DNA of 64,000 nucleotides from Mucilaginibacter sp. KACC 22063. Its GTDB lineage: Bacteria; Bacteroidota; Bacteroidia; Sphingobacteriales; Sphingobacteriaceae. Under the pieces are notes generated by a model that saw nothing but the letters and a program-made list of their open reading frames with translations, did not search any database and had not been told where the DNA came from. Position 1 is the first letter of the stretch. Each line of letters opens with the position of its first letter. The DNA is taken from assembly GCF_028736115.1 (NCBI RefSeq), contig NZ_CP117877.1, positions 1,922,001 through 1,986,000 of the forward strand, read 5' to 3'. The translations under genes and the position numbers were made by a program. Of this stretch, positions 56,488 through 64,000 are shown piece by piece.

Positions 56488-56909
56488 ATCGCATTTTCAT
56501 AATGCTCAACAATATCAGCGGGGATGCGTAAAGCGCGCCCCGTTTTTATATCTATCATGGTATAATCGAACCAGCCGTCGCAGCAAATCTTTTTGGTAGT
56601 TTTATTGGTAATGGTAAAATGTACGCGGCAACCCTTTTCGTCAATAGTTTTAATACCTGTACGTACCAGGAAATAATCGCCCAAAAGTAAGGCGCGTTTA
56701 TAATTTAAATGAACGGCGCGCACTACCCAGCCAAAGCCCTGCTCCATAAACTTTTCCATAGGCATGCCGTAATGCACTTCCATTTGTTCATAGCGTGCAG
56801 CCATTACATAGTCCATGTATTTACTGCTGTGTACATGCTGAAACATGTCTATATCATCCGGCCTAACCCGGTGTTCTGTTTCAAAAGATGCGTATTGCTT
56901 TTCGCTCAT
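56484..56909 (-). CDS. Hotdog-fold acyl-CoA thioesterase, second copy
   Basis: The 141-residue protein has HRVRPDDIDMFQHVHSSKYMDYVMAAR, the 4HBT motif in the variant form with Asp-Ile-Asp and a following His, then GWVVRAVHLNYKRALLLGDYFLVRTGI. It differs clearly from the YbgC-like protein at 53 kb, so it is a distant paralogue rather than a recent duplicate. Substrate unknown. It converges on ddl with a 4-base overlap of the coding ends. Confidence 0.88.
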   Translation of the reverse strand: MSEKQYASFETEHRVRPDDIDMFQHVHSSKYMDYVMAARYEQMEVHYGMPMEKFMEQGFGWVVRAVHLNYKRALLLGDYFLVRTGIKTIDEKGCRVHFTITNKTTKKICCDGWFDYTMIDIKTGRALRIPADIVEHYENAI

Positions 56910-56987
56910 TGATTTTTAAAGTCGGTAAAGTTATAAGAAAATTACCGGCATAAGGTTTCATGAGCTTTTGTTCTATTGGCTATATCG

Positions 56988-58475
56988 TTATTTATCAAGT
57001 GCTTTAATGCGCTCTGCTGCGTGCTTATTTTGCGGGTTTAATGCTAACGATTTCTTATAGTTTACCAATGCCTCTGTTGGGTTATCTGTCGTTTCCAGCG
57101 TTTCAGCAAGGCTGTCATAAGCATTATCGCTATTTGGATATAAAGCAACATTTAGCTTAAAAATTGATAATGCTGCACCTGGATTTTTCAGGGATAGAAG
57201 CTGGTATCCCCATGCATTAAGTTCATTCTCATTTAACTGATAAGCCGGATTTTTCTTTTTTAGCATAGTAGCTACGGGTATGGCTTTATCAAAGCCCTTC
57301 TTTAAAAGCTCGAAACGTAATATCTTGATGTTTTTTGGTAACCCAAAACCATTAGCCTGATGCATATCCGCAATGTAATAGCCTGCAATTTCGTCTATAA
57401 ACTGATCGGGGTTGCCCTGCATTAAATTGGTTAATACAATAATGGAAAGATCATCTTTCAGATACACAAATAACGCTGATCTGCCGCCACCTACCGGGCC
57501 AACCGCCGGATGCTCTTCGCGTGTTACAGTTGGCCAGCCTAAAGCATAGCCGTTAGTTAACGAATTAAATCCTCCAATTTTGCCGTTGTTAAGTATGGCC
57601 GGTGTCCATAGCATATCAATACTTGATTTTTGCTTTAAAAGCTTTCCGCTTTTCAGAGCAATCACCCAGTTGGCCATATCTGTAGCTGTAGATTGTATGC
57701 CCGCTGCAGTTCTGAAGAATACCGGGAATTGCATATAGGCTATGCCGGGTGTGTTGTTTCTTACAAAACGGTCGCCAACTTGCCTGGTCATGGTATATGC
57801 ACCTGCATACTTAGGTATAACATCGTACGAGTCGCCAAAGCGGGTCAGTTTCATACCGGCAACTTTAAACTGGCGCTCTTCAATAAAACGAGTGAAGTGC
57901 ATGCCACTTAATTTGGTAATGATTTGACCTAAAAGCACATAACCTGTTTGATTGTAGCTAAACTTTTCGCCTGGTTTAAATTCAATGGGCAACTGCTTTA
58001 CTTTTTCCATTGCTTCCTGCTCGTCGTTATGTCCCATTACCTGCTCTTCTGCATCTAATACATCGGGTAGGCCGGAGGTATGCGTTAATATCTGTTGCAG
58101 GGTGATATTTCTCCAGGCTTCTGGCAGGTTATCAATATAAAGTGAAACCGGATCGGTGATCTTCAGCTTTTGTTCTTCCGCCAATTGCATAATGGCAATA
58201 CCAGTGAATGCTTTAGTGATGGAATTAATTGAGAAAATAGTTTGATCAGTAGCTTTTATGTTATTCTCAAGATTGGCAATGCCAAAGGTGGTGTCTTTTA
58301 TAATTTTGCCGCTGCGAACGACTGCGACTTGCAAAGCAGGGATATGACGTTGCTGCATTTTTGCCTGTACAAACGCATCTATGCTATCGGATGTCGAAAG
58401 TTGTTGTGCATTAGTAGAAGTAAAAAAAAGAACAAGTAGTAAGGATAGTAGCATTGTAAAGTAATTAAGTTTCAT
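56988..58475 (-). CDS. Secreted serine hydrolase (class C beta-lactamase fold) with TPR tail
   Basis: From the ATG at 58475 the protein has 495 residues with a signal peptide (MKLNYFTMLLSLLLVLFF ending near NAQ); an in-frame ATG at 58517 would put 14 extra residues in front. The SxxK catalytic pair is Ser85 and Lys88 in NSITKAF, and the second motif is YNQTGY, where the usual Y-x-N is Y-N-Q. The last 120 residues form TPR-like helices (GAALSIFKLNVALYPNS, EALVNYKKSLALNPQN). Members act as esterases, D-peptidases or peptidoglycan-recycling enzymes rather than true beta-lactamases. The substrate is unknown. Confidence 0.88.
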   Translation of the reverse strand: MKLNYFTMLLSLLLVLFFTSTNAQQLSTSDSIDAFVQAKMQQRHIPALQVAVVRSGKIIKDTTFGIANLENNIKATDQTIFSINSITKAFTGIAIMQLAEEQKLKITDPVSLYIDNLPEAWRNITLQQILTHTSGLPDVLDAEEQVMGHNDEQEAMEKVKQLPIEFKPGEKFSYNQTGYVLLGQIITKLSGMHFTRFIEERQFKVAGMKLTRFGDSYDVIPKYAGAYTMTRQVGDRFVRNNTPGIAYMQFPVFFRTAAGIQSTATDMANWVIALKSGKLLKQKSSIDMLWTPAILNNGKIGGFNSLTNGYALGWPTVTREEHPAVGPVGGGRSALFVYLKDDLSIIVLTNLMQGNPDQFIDEIAGYYIADMHQANGFGLPKNIKILRFELLKKGFDKAIPVATMLKKKNPAYQLNENELNAWGYQLLSLKNPGAALSIFKLNVALYPNSDNAYDSLAETLETTDNPTEALVNYKKSLALNPQNKHAAERIKALDK

Positions 58476-58605
58476 GGTAACAAATATATTAAGTGAGTTA
58501 AGGTTCAAGTAATTCAAGCTGTTTTAAGACAACAAAAAATCTACTCAACTCTTTTGAAGTTGGAGTACAGGCTTAATTATTTGTTACTGTTAAAGTAAAT
58601 TAAAC

Positions 58606-58627
58606 ACAAAAGGCGCCGTAAGGCGCC
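58606..58627 (-). terminator. Terminator after the Nfu-type gene
   Basis: GGCGCC at 58612-58617 pairs with GGCGCC at 58622-58627 around GTAA, with outer A/T bases extending the stem. The A-rich bases at 58606-58611 give the U tail on the minus strand, 27 bases past the stop. Confidence 0.75.
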
Positions 58628-58653
58628 CTTTGCTCATTATTATATGCTAATAA

Positions 58654-59205
58654 TTATAATGCTTCTGATACAACTTCTTGTACTTCAGGAACCATACGTT
58701 TTAACAGGTTTTCGATACCTGCTTTAAGTGTAATGGTTGATGATGGGCAACCACTGCATGAACCACGAAGCTCAACAGTAACCACACCTTCGTTAAATGA
58801 TTTATAACTGATCGCGCCGCCATCTTGCTCTACGGCAGGGCGAACGTAATCATGCAGAATTTGCTGGATTTTCACTTCAGCTTCTGTGCCTTCAAAGTTA
58901 GGGCTGTCTTCTTGTGCTGCTTCCTGTATTTTAAGCTCAGATTCAACCGCCCCTTTTACAAACTCCTTAAGTATCGCTTCAATATCATTCCACTCGGTGC
59001 CTTCTGTTTTGGTAACAGTTACAAAGTTGCTGGCAAAGAAAACACCATTAACAAAAGAAAATTTGTAAAGCTCTTTTGCAAAAGGCGAATGTTCAGCACT
59101 TTCCTTTGTAGGGAAGTCCACGCTGCCATTGATCAGCAATTTGTTAACGATGAATTTCATCGTTGCTGGGTTCGGAGTGCTTTCGGTATATACGTTGATA
59201 TTCAT
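58654..59205 (-). CDS. NifU-like Fe-S scaffold/carrier protein (Nfu type)
   Basis: The 183-residue protein has an Nfu N-terminal domain (YTESTPNPATMKFIVNK, then FSFVNGVFFASNFVTVTK) and a C-terminal NifU domain with the cluster-binding CxxC, Cys150 and Cys153, in LRGSCSGCPSS. It carries [4Fe-4S] clusters to target proteins in the cytoplasm. The domain order and length are standard for Bacteroidota Nfu proteins. It has its own terminator and stands 102 bases from purB. Confidence 0.93.
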   Translation of the reverse strand: MNINVYTESTPNPATMKFIVNKLLINGSVDFPTKESAEHSPFAKELYKFSFVNGVFFASNFVTVTKTEGTEWNDIEAILKEFVKGAVESELKIQEAAQEDSPNFEGTEAEVKIQQILHDYVRPAVEQDGGAISYKSFNEGVVTVELRGSCSGCPSSTITLKAGIENLLKRMVPEVQEVVSEAL

Positions 59206-59307
59206 GTCTTTTATATTTTCAGCAGCCTTTATTCGCGGCTATGTAACAAATTTAGGCAGTATTTTTATTTATCGGCTAATTTCCAATGGTTTTGACCTGT
59301 TAATGAC

Positions 59308-60651
59308 TTATATCCCTGTATAATTTGAAGGTGTGATTTTTTTAAGTTCAGCCCGTACATCGTCACTTACATTTAGCGTATCAACAAAGCTTGCAATGGT
59401 AGCCGCATTAACACCCTGGTTGGTACGGGTAAGTTCTTTAAGTGCTTCGTAAGGATTTGGATAAGCTTCTCTGCGCAAAATGGTTTGTATAGCTTCAGCA
59501 ACAACAGCCCAGTTATCTTCCAGGTCCGCACTTAAAGCGGCTTCATTTAAAAGCAGTTTATTTAAGCCTTTAATGGTTGACTTAATTGCAATAAGCGTAT
59601 GCGCTACAGGCACACCAACATTACGTAATACCGTAGAATCCGTTAAATCGCGCTGTAATCTTGAAACCGGTAGCTTGGCTGCAAGATGCTCAAACAATGC
59701 GTTTGCAATACCTACATTACCTTCCGAGTTTTCAAAATCAATAGGATTTACCTTATGCGGCATAGCCGATGAACCGATCTCGCCCGCTTTTATCTTTTGC
59801 TTGAAGTAATTCATAGATATGTAGGTCCACATATCACGATCCAGATCAAGAATGATATTGTTAATGCGTTTTAATGCATCACATTGAGCGGCAAAATTAT
59901 CGTAATGCTCAATCTGTGTAGTATACTGCGAACGGCTTAAGCCTAATACTTCATTTACAAACTGGTTTCCAAAGGCTTTCCAGTCGTAAGTAGGGTAAGC
60001 AATGTGGTGTGCATTAAAGTTGCCGGTTGCACCGCCAAATTTTGCAGAGAACGGGATCTGCTTTAATAACTCAACCTGTTTTTCCAGTCGCTCAATAAAC
60101 ACCTCGATCTCCTTGCCTAAACGGGTGGGTGAAGCTGGCTGGCCATGCGTATGTGCCAGCATTGGTATGTTTTTCCAGTCTGATGCGTATTGCTTCAGGA
60201 TTGTAAGCAACTCATCAAAGGCAGGATAATAAACTTCAGCTAAGGCATCTTTAAAGCTTAATGGAATAGCTGTATTATTAATATCCTGTGAGGTAAGCCC
60301 GAAGTGAATAAACTCTTTGTGTGCAGAAAGGCCAAGCTCGTCAAATTTTTGCTTGATGAAATATTCAACCGCTTTAACGTCATGGTTGGTGGTTTTCTCA
60401 ATGTCTTTAATTACCTGCGCATCGGCTTGGCTGAAGTTTTTATAAATGGCTTGTAACTTTTCTTTTAGGCTAACATCTAAAACAGGTAGTTGCGGTAACT
60501 GAAATTGCCCTAAAGCAATAAAGTATTCTATTTCTACCAGCACGCGATACTTTATTAAAGCATATTCAGAGAAATAAGCAGCCAGTTTATTAGTTGTGTT
60601 ACGGTAACGTCCGTCTACAGGTGATATAGCAGATAAAGCAGTTAAATCCAT
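59308..60651 (-). CDS. purB: Adenylosuccinate lyase
   Basis: The 447-residue enzyme is of the E. coli PurB type: ALSAISPVDGRYRN at the start, HFGLTSQDINNTAIPL, the HTHGQPASPTRLGKE block with the catalytic His, and the signature GSSAMPHKVNPIDFENSEG carrying the catalytic Ser. It works twice in purine synthesis, releasing fumarate from SAICAR and adenylosuccinate. The gene is divergent from the TetR regulator, with about 105 bases between the two starts, and its regulation need not involve that regulator. Confidence 0.97.
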   Translation of the reverse strand: MDLTALSAISPVDGRYRNTTNKLAAYFSEYALIKYRVLVEIEYFIALGQFQLPQLPVLDVSLKEKLQAIYKNFSQADAQVIKDIEKTTNHDVKAVEYFIKQKFDELGLSAHKEFIHFGLTSQDINNTAIPLSFKDALAEVYYPAFDELLTILKQYASDWKNIPMLAHTHGQPASPTRLGKEIEVFIERLEKQVELLKQIPFSAKFGGATGNFNAHHIAYPTYDWKAFGNQFVNEVLGLSRSQYTTQIEHYDNFAAQCDALKRINNIILDLDRDMWTYISMNYFKQKIKAGEIGSSAMPHKVNPIDFENSEGNVGIANALFEHLAAKLPVSRLQRDLTDSTVLRNVGVPVAHTLIAIKSTIKGLNKLLLNEAALSADLEDNWAVVAEAIQTILRREAYPNPYEALKELTRTNQGVNAATIASFVDTLNVSDDVRAELKKITPSNYTGI

Positions 60652-60716
60652 TTTAAAAATTTGTGTAAAGTTAAAAAAACTATGAGATGAAGCAGTACGT
60701 ATTTTCTGATGGAAAC

Positions 60717-60747
60717 TTTGAAATCAAAAAATGTTTCCATAGTTTTG
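60717..60747 (+). promoter_or_regulatory. Consensus Bacteroidota promoter for the TetR/efflux operon
   Basis: TTTG (60717-60720), a 19-base spacer and TAGTTTTG (60740-60747) match the housekeeping consensus TTTG-N19-TAnnTTTG without mismatch. The -7 box ends 9 bases before the ATG at 60757, so the message has almost no leader. Confidence 0.75.
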
Positions 60748-60756
60748 AGTCCGAAT

Positions 60757-61377
60757 ATGGAACATAGTGAAAGGATAATGGCTGGTGCGTCTGAACTTTT
60801 TTTGAGGGCGGGCATAAAAAGCGTTACAATGGATGACATTGCCAGGCACTTGGGCATGTCAAAAAAAACCATTTACCAGCACTTTGGCGATAAAAACGAA
60901 CTGGTATTAGCTTTGGTTGAGCAGCGTATAAAAGAGGATGAAAAGCAGATGCGCGAAATAGTCAGCACTGAGGATAATGTGATAAGGCAGATGCTGGATA
61001 TGATGAAGTGTTCGGAAGATATCGTATCTAAAATGAACCCTATTCTGATACATGATTTGCAGAAGTATCATCCGGAATCCTGGAAACTGATACAAAATTT
61101 TAAAGAAGATAATATTGTAAGCATAATGGAATGCCTGCTTAATAAAGGAATAGAGCAGGGTTATATCAGGCCTGAAATTGATGTGAGGATAATAGCGAGG
61201 ATGCGTCTTTCGCAGGTAGAGACTGGCTTTGATAATACATTATTTCCTGTATCGGAATTTAACCCCTGGAAGGTACAGCAACAATTTTTAGAGCATTTTA
61301 ATTATGGCGTTTGTACCATGGAAGGTTACAAGCTGCTTAAAGAATATCAAAACTTAAATCACTCAGTACATATATAA
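60757..61377 (+). CDS. TetR/AcrR family transcriptional regulator of the efflux operon
   Basis: The 206-residue protein has a TetR helix-turn-helix (RIMAGASELFLRAGIKSVTMDDIA minus ends, then HLGMSKKTIYQHFGDKNEL) at its N-terminus and an all-helical ligand domain. I use the ATG at 60757 and not the in-frame ATG at 60709, because a perfect promoter (60717-60747) lies between them and the extra 16 residues are not family-like. It is 4 bases upstream of the TolC gene, so it is the first gene of the operon it probably represses. The ligand is unknown. Confidence 0.92.
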   Translation: MEHSERIMAGASELFLRAGIKSVTMDDIARHLGMSKKTIYQHFGDKNELVLALVEQRIKEDEKQMREIVSTEDNVIRQMLDMMKCSEDIVSKMNPILIHDLQKYHPESWKLIQNFKEDNIVSIMECLLNKGIEQGYIRPEIDVRIIARMRLSQVETGFDNTLFPVSEFNPWKVQQQFLEHFNYGVCTMEGYKLLKEYQNLNHSVHI

Positions 61378-61381
61378 TCAC

Positions 61382-62731
61382 ATGAAGCATTTATTTAAAA
61401 CAGGTTTATTGTTATGCATAACCGCGATAAAAGGTTTTGCACAGCAGGCACCTGCAAGTAGCCAGACTTACAACTTTACACTGGCCGACTGCATCAACTA
61501 TGCTTATGAGCACCAGGATAGTGTGAAGAATGCACAGCTTGATGTAAAAAGCGCAGAGTATAAAGTTAAGGAGACAACAGGCATCGGCTTGCCGCAAATT
61601 AACGGATCGGCATCATTGCTGGATTATGTTAAAATCCCAACCACGTTATTGCCGGGCGAATTTTTTGGTGCTCCTGGTACATTTATACCGGTTAAATTCG
61701 GTGTAAAATACCAGTCGTCTTTAGGGCTTGACCTTAGCCAGATCATTTTCGATGGCAGCTATTTGGTTGGTTTAAAGGCATCTAAAACTTATAAGGAGCT
61801 TTCGCAGCGCAATTACACACGCAGCAGGATAGAGGCTAATATGCAGGTAACTAAAGCTTATTATCAGGTATTGGTAAGTAATGAGCGTATTAAATTACTG
61901 GATGCCAACATCAAACAGCTGAAAGAGCAGGTTGACCAGACTACAGCTCAAAACAAACAGGGCTTTGTAGAGAAGATTGATGTCGACCGCATCACCGTTC
62001 AGTACAATGACTTGGTGACTACACGCGAAAACACCATCCGTTTACTGGCACTTAATTACCAGATGCTAAAGTTTCAAATGGGTATGCCAATAGATGCGGA
62101 ATTATTGCTGAAAGACCGCCTGGAAGATATCAATCTTGATGAAAGCACTGCAGCAGTAGCATCTGACAGTACAGCTTATAAAAACCGTATCGAGTACAAC
62201 CTCATCCAAACCCAGCTTGAACTGAATAAGCTTGACCTGAAACGTTACCAGTCTAAATACCTACCATCATTAGCTGGTGTTGCTAACTATACATCCTCAT
62301 ACCAGGATAATAAATTCAATACCTTGTATTCGATGCAGTTTCCGTCGAGCTATATTGGCTTGCGTTTAACGCTGCCGATTTTCACAGGTTTCCAGCGCAG
62401 CAACCAGGTTAAAGAAGCCAAAATTGTGGTTCAGAAAACGCAGAATGATATTGAGAACCTTAAAAACGGACTTAATCTGCAAGCTAATGCGGCACGCATT
62501 ACTTACTTAAATGGTTTGCAAAGCTTAAACAACCAGCGTAAAAGCCAGGAAGTAGCGGCCGAAGTATTGCGCGTTACCCGTATTAAATACCAACAGGGAG
62601 TTGGATCAAGCATTGAGGTTACGCAGGCAGAAACAGCACTTGTGCAGGCAAACGACAAATACATACAGGGATTATATGATGCGCTGATCAGCAAAGTTGA
62701 TCTTGACAGGGCATACGGAAAATTACAATAA
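61382..62731 (+). CDS. TolC-family outer-membrane efflux protein
   Basis: The 449-residue protein has a signal peptide (about residues 1-20, ending KGFAQ) and two OEP domains with long coiled coils; typical stretches are DCINYAYEHQDSVKNAQLDVKSAEYKV (residues 37-63, only in part shown here as NAQLDVKSAEY) and VTRIKYQQGVGSSIEVTQAE near the end. It forms the outer-membrane tunnel of a tripartite pump with the adaptor and RND genes directly downstream. Confidence 0.94.
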   Translation: MKHLFKTGLLLCITAIKGFAQQAPASSQTYNFTLADCINYAYEHQDSVKNAQLDVKSAEYKVKETTGIGLPQINGSASLLDYVKIPTTLLPGEFFGAPGTFIPVKFGVKYQSSLGLDLSQIIFDGSYLVGLKASKTYKELSQRNYTRSRIEANMQVTKAYYQVLVSNERIKLLDANIKQLKEQVDQTTAQNKQGFVEKIDVDRITVQYNDLVTTRENTIRLLALNYQMLKFQMGMPIDAELLLKDRLEDINLDESTAAVASDSTAYKNRIEYNLIQTQLELNKLDLKRYQSKYLPSLAGVANYTSSYQDNKFNTLYSMQFPSSYIGLRLTLPIFTGFQRSNQVKEAKIVVQKTQNDIENLKNGLNLQANAARITYLNGLQSLNNQRKSQEVAAEVLRVTRIKYQQGVGSSIEVTQAETALVQANDKYIQGLYDALISKVDLDRAYGKLQ

Positions 62732-62761
62732 CAGATAACCAGACCACACAGATATAACGCA

Positions 62762-63868
62762 ATGAAAAAACTATTATACACCACAGCGGCTCTGATTGCA
62801 CTTTCTGCCTGCAACAACAAGCCGAAAGACCCAAAAGCAGAACTGGCCAGCCTTAAAAAGCAGCAATCTGAAATCAATGCTAAAATTGCTGCGCTTGAAC
62901 AAAAAACAGGCGGGCAGGATTCGTCAAAAGTTACTGATGTAAGCGTAGTTGAGGTTAAGCAAGGCAGCTTTACAAATTATGTGCAGTTGCAGGGCAGCAT
63001 TTACGCACAGGATAACGTAACAGCTTATCCGCAATCGCCGGGTACTATCACTAAAATTAATGTAAAAGTAGGGCAGCATGTAAGCAAAGGACAAATTTTA
63101 GCCCAGCTTGATGATAATGTGTTACGCCAGAACATTGCTCAGGCAGCTACACAGGTATCGCTGAACAGTACGCTTTACCAGCGCCAAAAAAATCTTTGGG
63201 ATCAAAAAATTGGTACGGAAGTGCAATTCCTTCAAACCAAGACTCAATACGAGGCAAGTCAGAAACAATTAGCTGCTTTAAAGCAACAGGCTGCTATGTA
63301 TACTATTAAGGCACCGATAAATGGCACAGTTGATCAAATGGATCTTAAACTTGGCCAGGTTGCACAACCGGGACAAACAGGTATTGTAATTGTAAATGCA
63401 GATAACCTGAAGGTGAAGGCAAATGCTCCTGAATCTTATTCAGGCCGTATTAACCAAGGCGATAACGTATTGGTTGTATTGCCCGATGCTGCCGATTCGC
63501 TTACAGCTAAATTAAGCTTTGCCGCTAAGGTAATTGACCCTGCTTCGCGCAGCTTTGCTATTGAAGTTAAACTGCCTTCACGCAAAACGCTTCGCCCTAA
63601 CATGACTGCAGTTTTAAAAATCGCTGATTACACCAATAAAAATGCAATTGTAGTGCCTTACAAAGCTATCCAGCGTTCGGAGCAAGGCGACTATGTGTTT
63701 GTTGATAACAACGGAGTAGCAGCTAAAAAGGTAGTCAAGATAGGTAGGACTTATGGTGGCAGTGCCGAAATACTTTCGGGTATTGCAGCGGGGGATAAAC
63801 TGATCACCGAAGGTGCTACCGAAATTGAAGACGGCGACAGAGTAAAAGCCGTTTCAGATAATAATTGA
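62762..63868 (+). CDS. RND efflux periplasmic adaptor (membrane fusion) lipoprotein
   Basis: The 368-residue protein has a lipoprotein signal with Cys17 (IALSACNNK), an N-terminal coiled coil (about 24-48), a biotinyl-lipoyl-like domain split by a helical hairpin (TITKINVKVGQHVSKGQILAQ before and IKAPINGTVDQMDLKLGQVAQPG after), and beta-barrel and membrane-proximal domains ending in VVPYKAIQRSEQGDYVFV. It links the TolC-type tunnel to the RND pump. The extra N-terminal coiled coil is frequent in Bacteroidota adaptors. It lies 30 bases after the TolC gene. Confidence 0.94.
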   Translation: MKKLLYTTAALIALSACNNKPKDPKAELASLKKQQSEINAKIAALEQKTGGQDSSKVTDVSVVEVKQGSFTNYVQLQGSIYAQDNVTAYPQSPGTITKINVKVGQHVSKGQILAQLDDNVLRQNIAQAATQVSLNSTLYQRQKNLWDQKIGTEVQFLQTKTQYEASQKQLAALKQQAAMYTIKAPINGTVDQMDLKLGQVAQPGQTGIVIVNADNLKVKANAPESYSGRINQGDNVLVVLPDAADSLTAKLSFAAKVIDPASRSFAIEVKLPSRKTLRPNMTAVLKIADYTNKNAIVVPYKAIQRSEQGDYVFVDNNGVAAKKVVKIGRTYGGSAEILSGIAAGDKLITEGATEIEDGDRVKAVSDNN

Positions 63869-63893
63869 TCTTTTTAACACAACCAGATTTAAA

Positions 63894-64000
63894 ATGAAAG
63901 ATCTACAAAAAGAATTTGGCCCGTCGAGCTGGGCAATTGACAACAAAACGGCAATATATGCTATGGTTGTGCTGTTGACCTTGCTTGGGCTGGTAAGCTA
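63894..64000 (+). CDS. RND efflux transporter permease, 5' end only
   Basis: Translation from the ATG at 63894 gives 35 residues: MKDLQKEFGPSSWAIDNK, then the start of a hydrophobic helix (TAIYAMVVLLTLLGLVSY). This cytoplasmic lead-in with SSWAIDNKTAIY followed by a first membrane helix is typical of HAE1/AcrB-type RND pumps in Bacteroidota. Its place right after the adaptor gene (25-base gap) supports this. The gene continues beyond the window, so substrate class (drug, solvent or metal) cannot be judged. Confidence 0.82.
   Translation, partial: MKDLQKEFGPSSWAIDNKTAIYAMVVLLTLLGLVS

Noticed and set aside
56988..58475. True antibiotic-resistance beta-lactamase
   Set aside because: The protein has a Y-N-Q second motif and a C-terminal TPR tail, matching broad serine hydrolases rather than AmpC enzymes.
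58825..59295. 156-codon plus-strand open frame opposite the Nfu gene
   Set aside because: It lies antisense to a clearly conserved Nfu protein and its translation has no domain-like features.

Overview
The window reads as chromosomal DNA of a Bacteroidota species, most likely Sphingobacteriaceae (Mucilaginibacter/Pedobacter-like). This rests on a SusC/SusD pair, lipoproteins with Bacteroidota-type signal peptides, several promoter matches to the Bacteroidota pattern TTTG-N19-TAnnTTTG, scarce Shine-Dalgarno sequences, and families such as BBP2 porin, the FucP-like transporter and CRTAC1-like FG-GAP proteins. The genus is inference. No rRNA, tRNA, CRISPR array, insertion sequence or prophage was seen.

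Region by region. 1-3.4 kb: the start of a YjbQ-family gene, a bacteriophytochrome histidine kinase and a convergent NAD(P)-binding protein. 3.5-16.5 kb (minus strand): a nutrient-acquisition locus in the order SusC, SusD, terminator, FG-GAP/UnbV (CRTAC1-like) lipoprotein, vanadium-haloperoxidase/PAP2-like lipoprotein, family GH2 beta-galactosidase. 17-22 kb: a FAD/Rieske oxidoreductase, a secreted M28 peptidase, an AT-rich orphan membrane protein and a YitT-family protein. 22.1-24.9 kb: a compact signalling operon of membrane histidine kinase, response regulator, and receiver-class III nucleotide cyclase. 25-30.2 kb: an ArgE-like M20 hydrolase, a BBP2 porin, a 60-residue membrane protein behind a sigma-54-type promoter, an N-acetylglutamate-synthase-like GNAT protein, and an NtrC-type sigma-54 activator coupled to it. 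30.2-31.8 kb: a FucP-type transporter and a sugar mutarotase behind a palindrome.

32-49.8 kb (plus strand) is an exopolysaccharide cluster: Wza-like export lipoprotein, Wzc-like tyrosine kinase with a Tyr-Gly tail, a nucleotide-sugar dehydrogenase and epimerase (TviB/TviC-like, so a HexNAcA sugar is likely), a Wzy-like polymerase, a Wzx-like flippase, a hexapeptide acyltransferase, a beta-helix protein, an MBOAT/SGNH O-acylation pair and five GT4 glycosyltransferases. No polyprenyl-phosphate sugar-phosphate transferase is present, so priming must be encoded elsewhere.

49.8-64 kb is mostly housekeeping: a hybrid histidine kinase; the YihY - thioesterase - MltG - rhodanese - PASTA run; Ddl; a second thioesterase; a serine hydrolase; an Nfu-type Fe-S protein; PurB; then a TetR regulator leading a TolC / adaptor / RND efflux operon that runs off the window end. 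In the TetR and Ddl genes promoter-like sequences lie directly against the start codon, which fixes the starts and suggests near-leaderless messages.

The strongest candidates for undescribed biology are (i) the SusCD-CRTAC1-haloperoxidase-GH2 gene set, (ii) the sigma-54 promoter/small membrane protein/terminator unit next to a GNAT-coupled NtrC-type regulator, and (iii) the kinase-regulator-cyclase operon.
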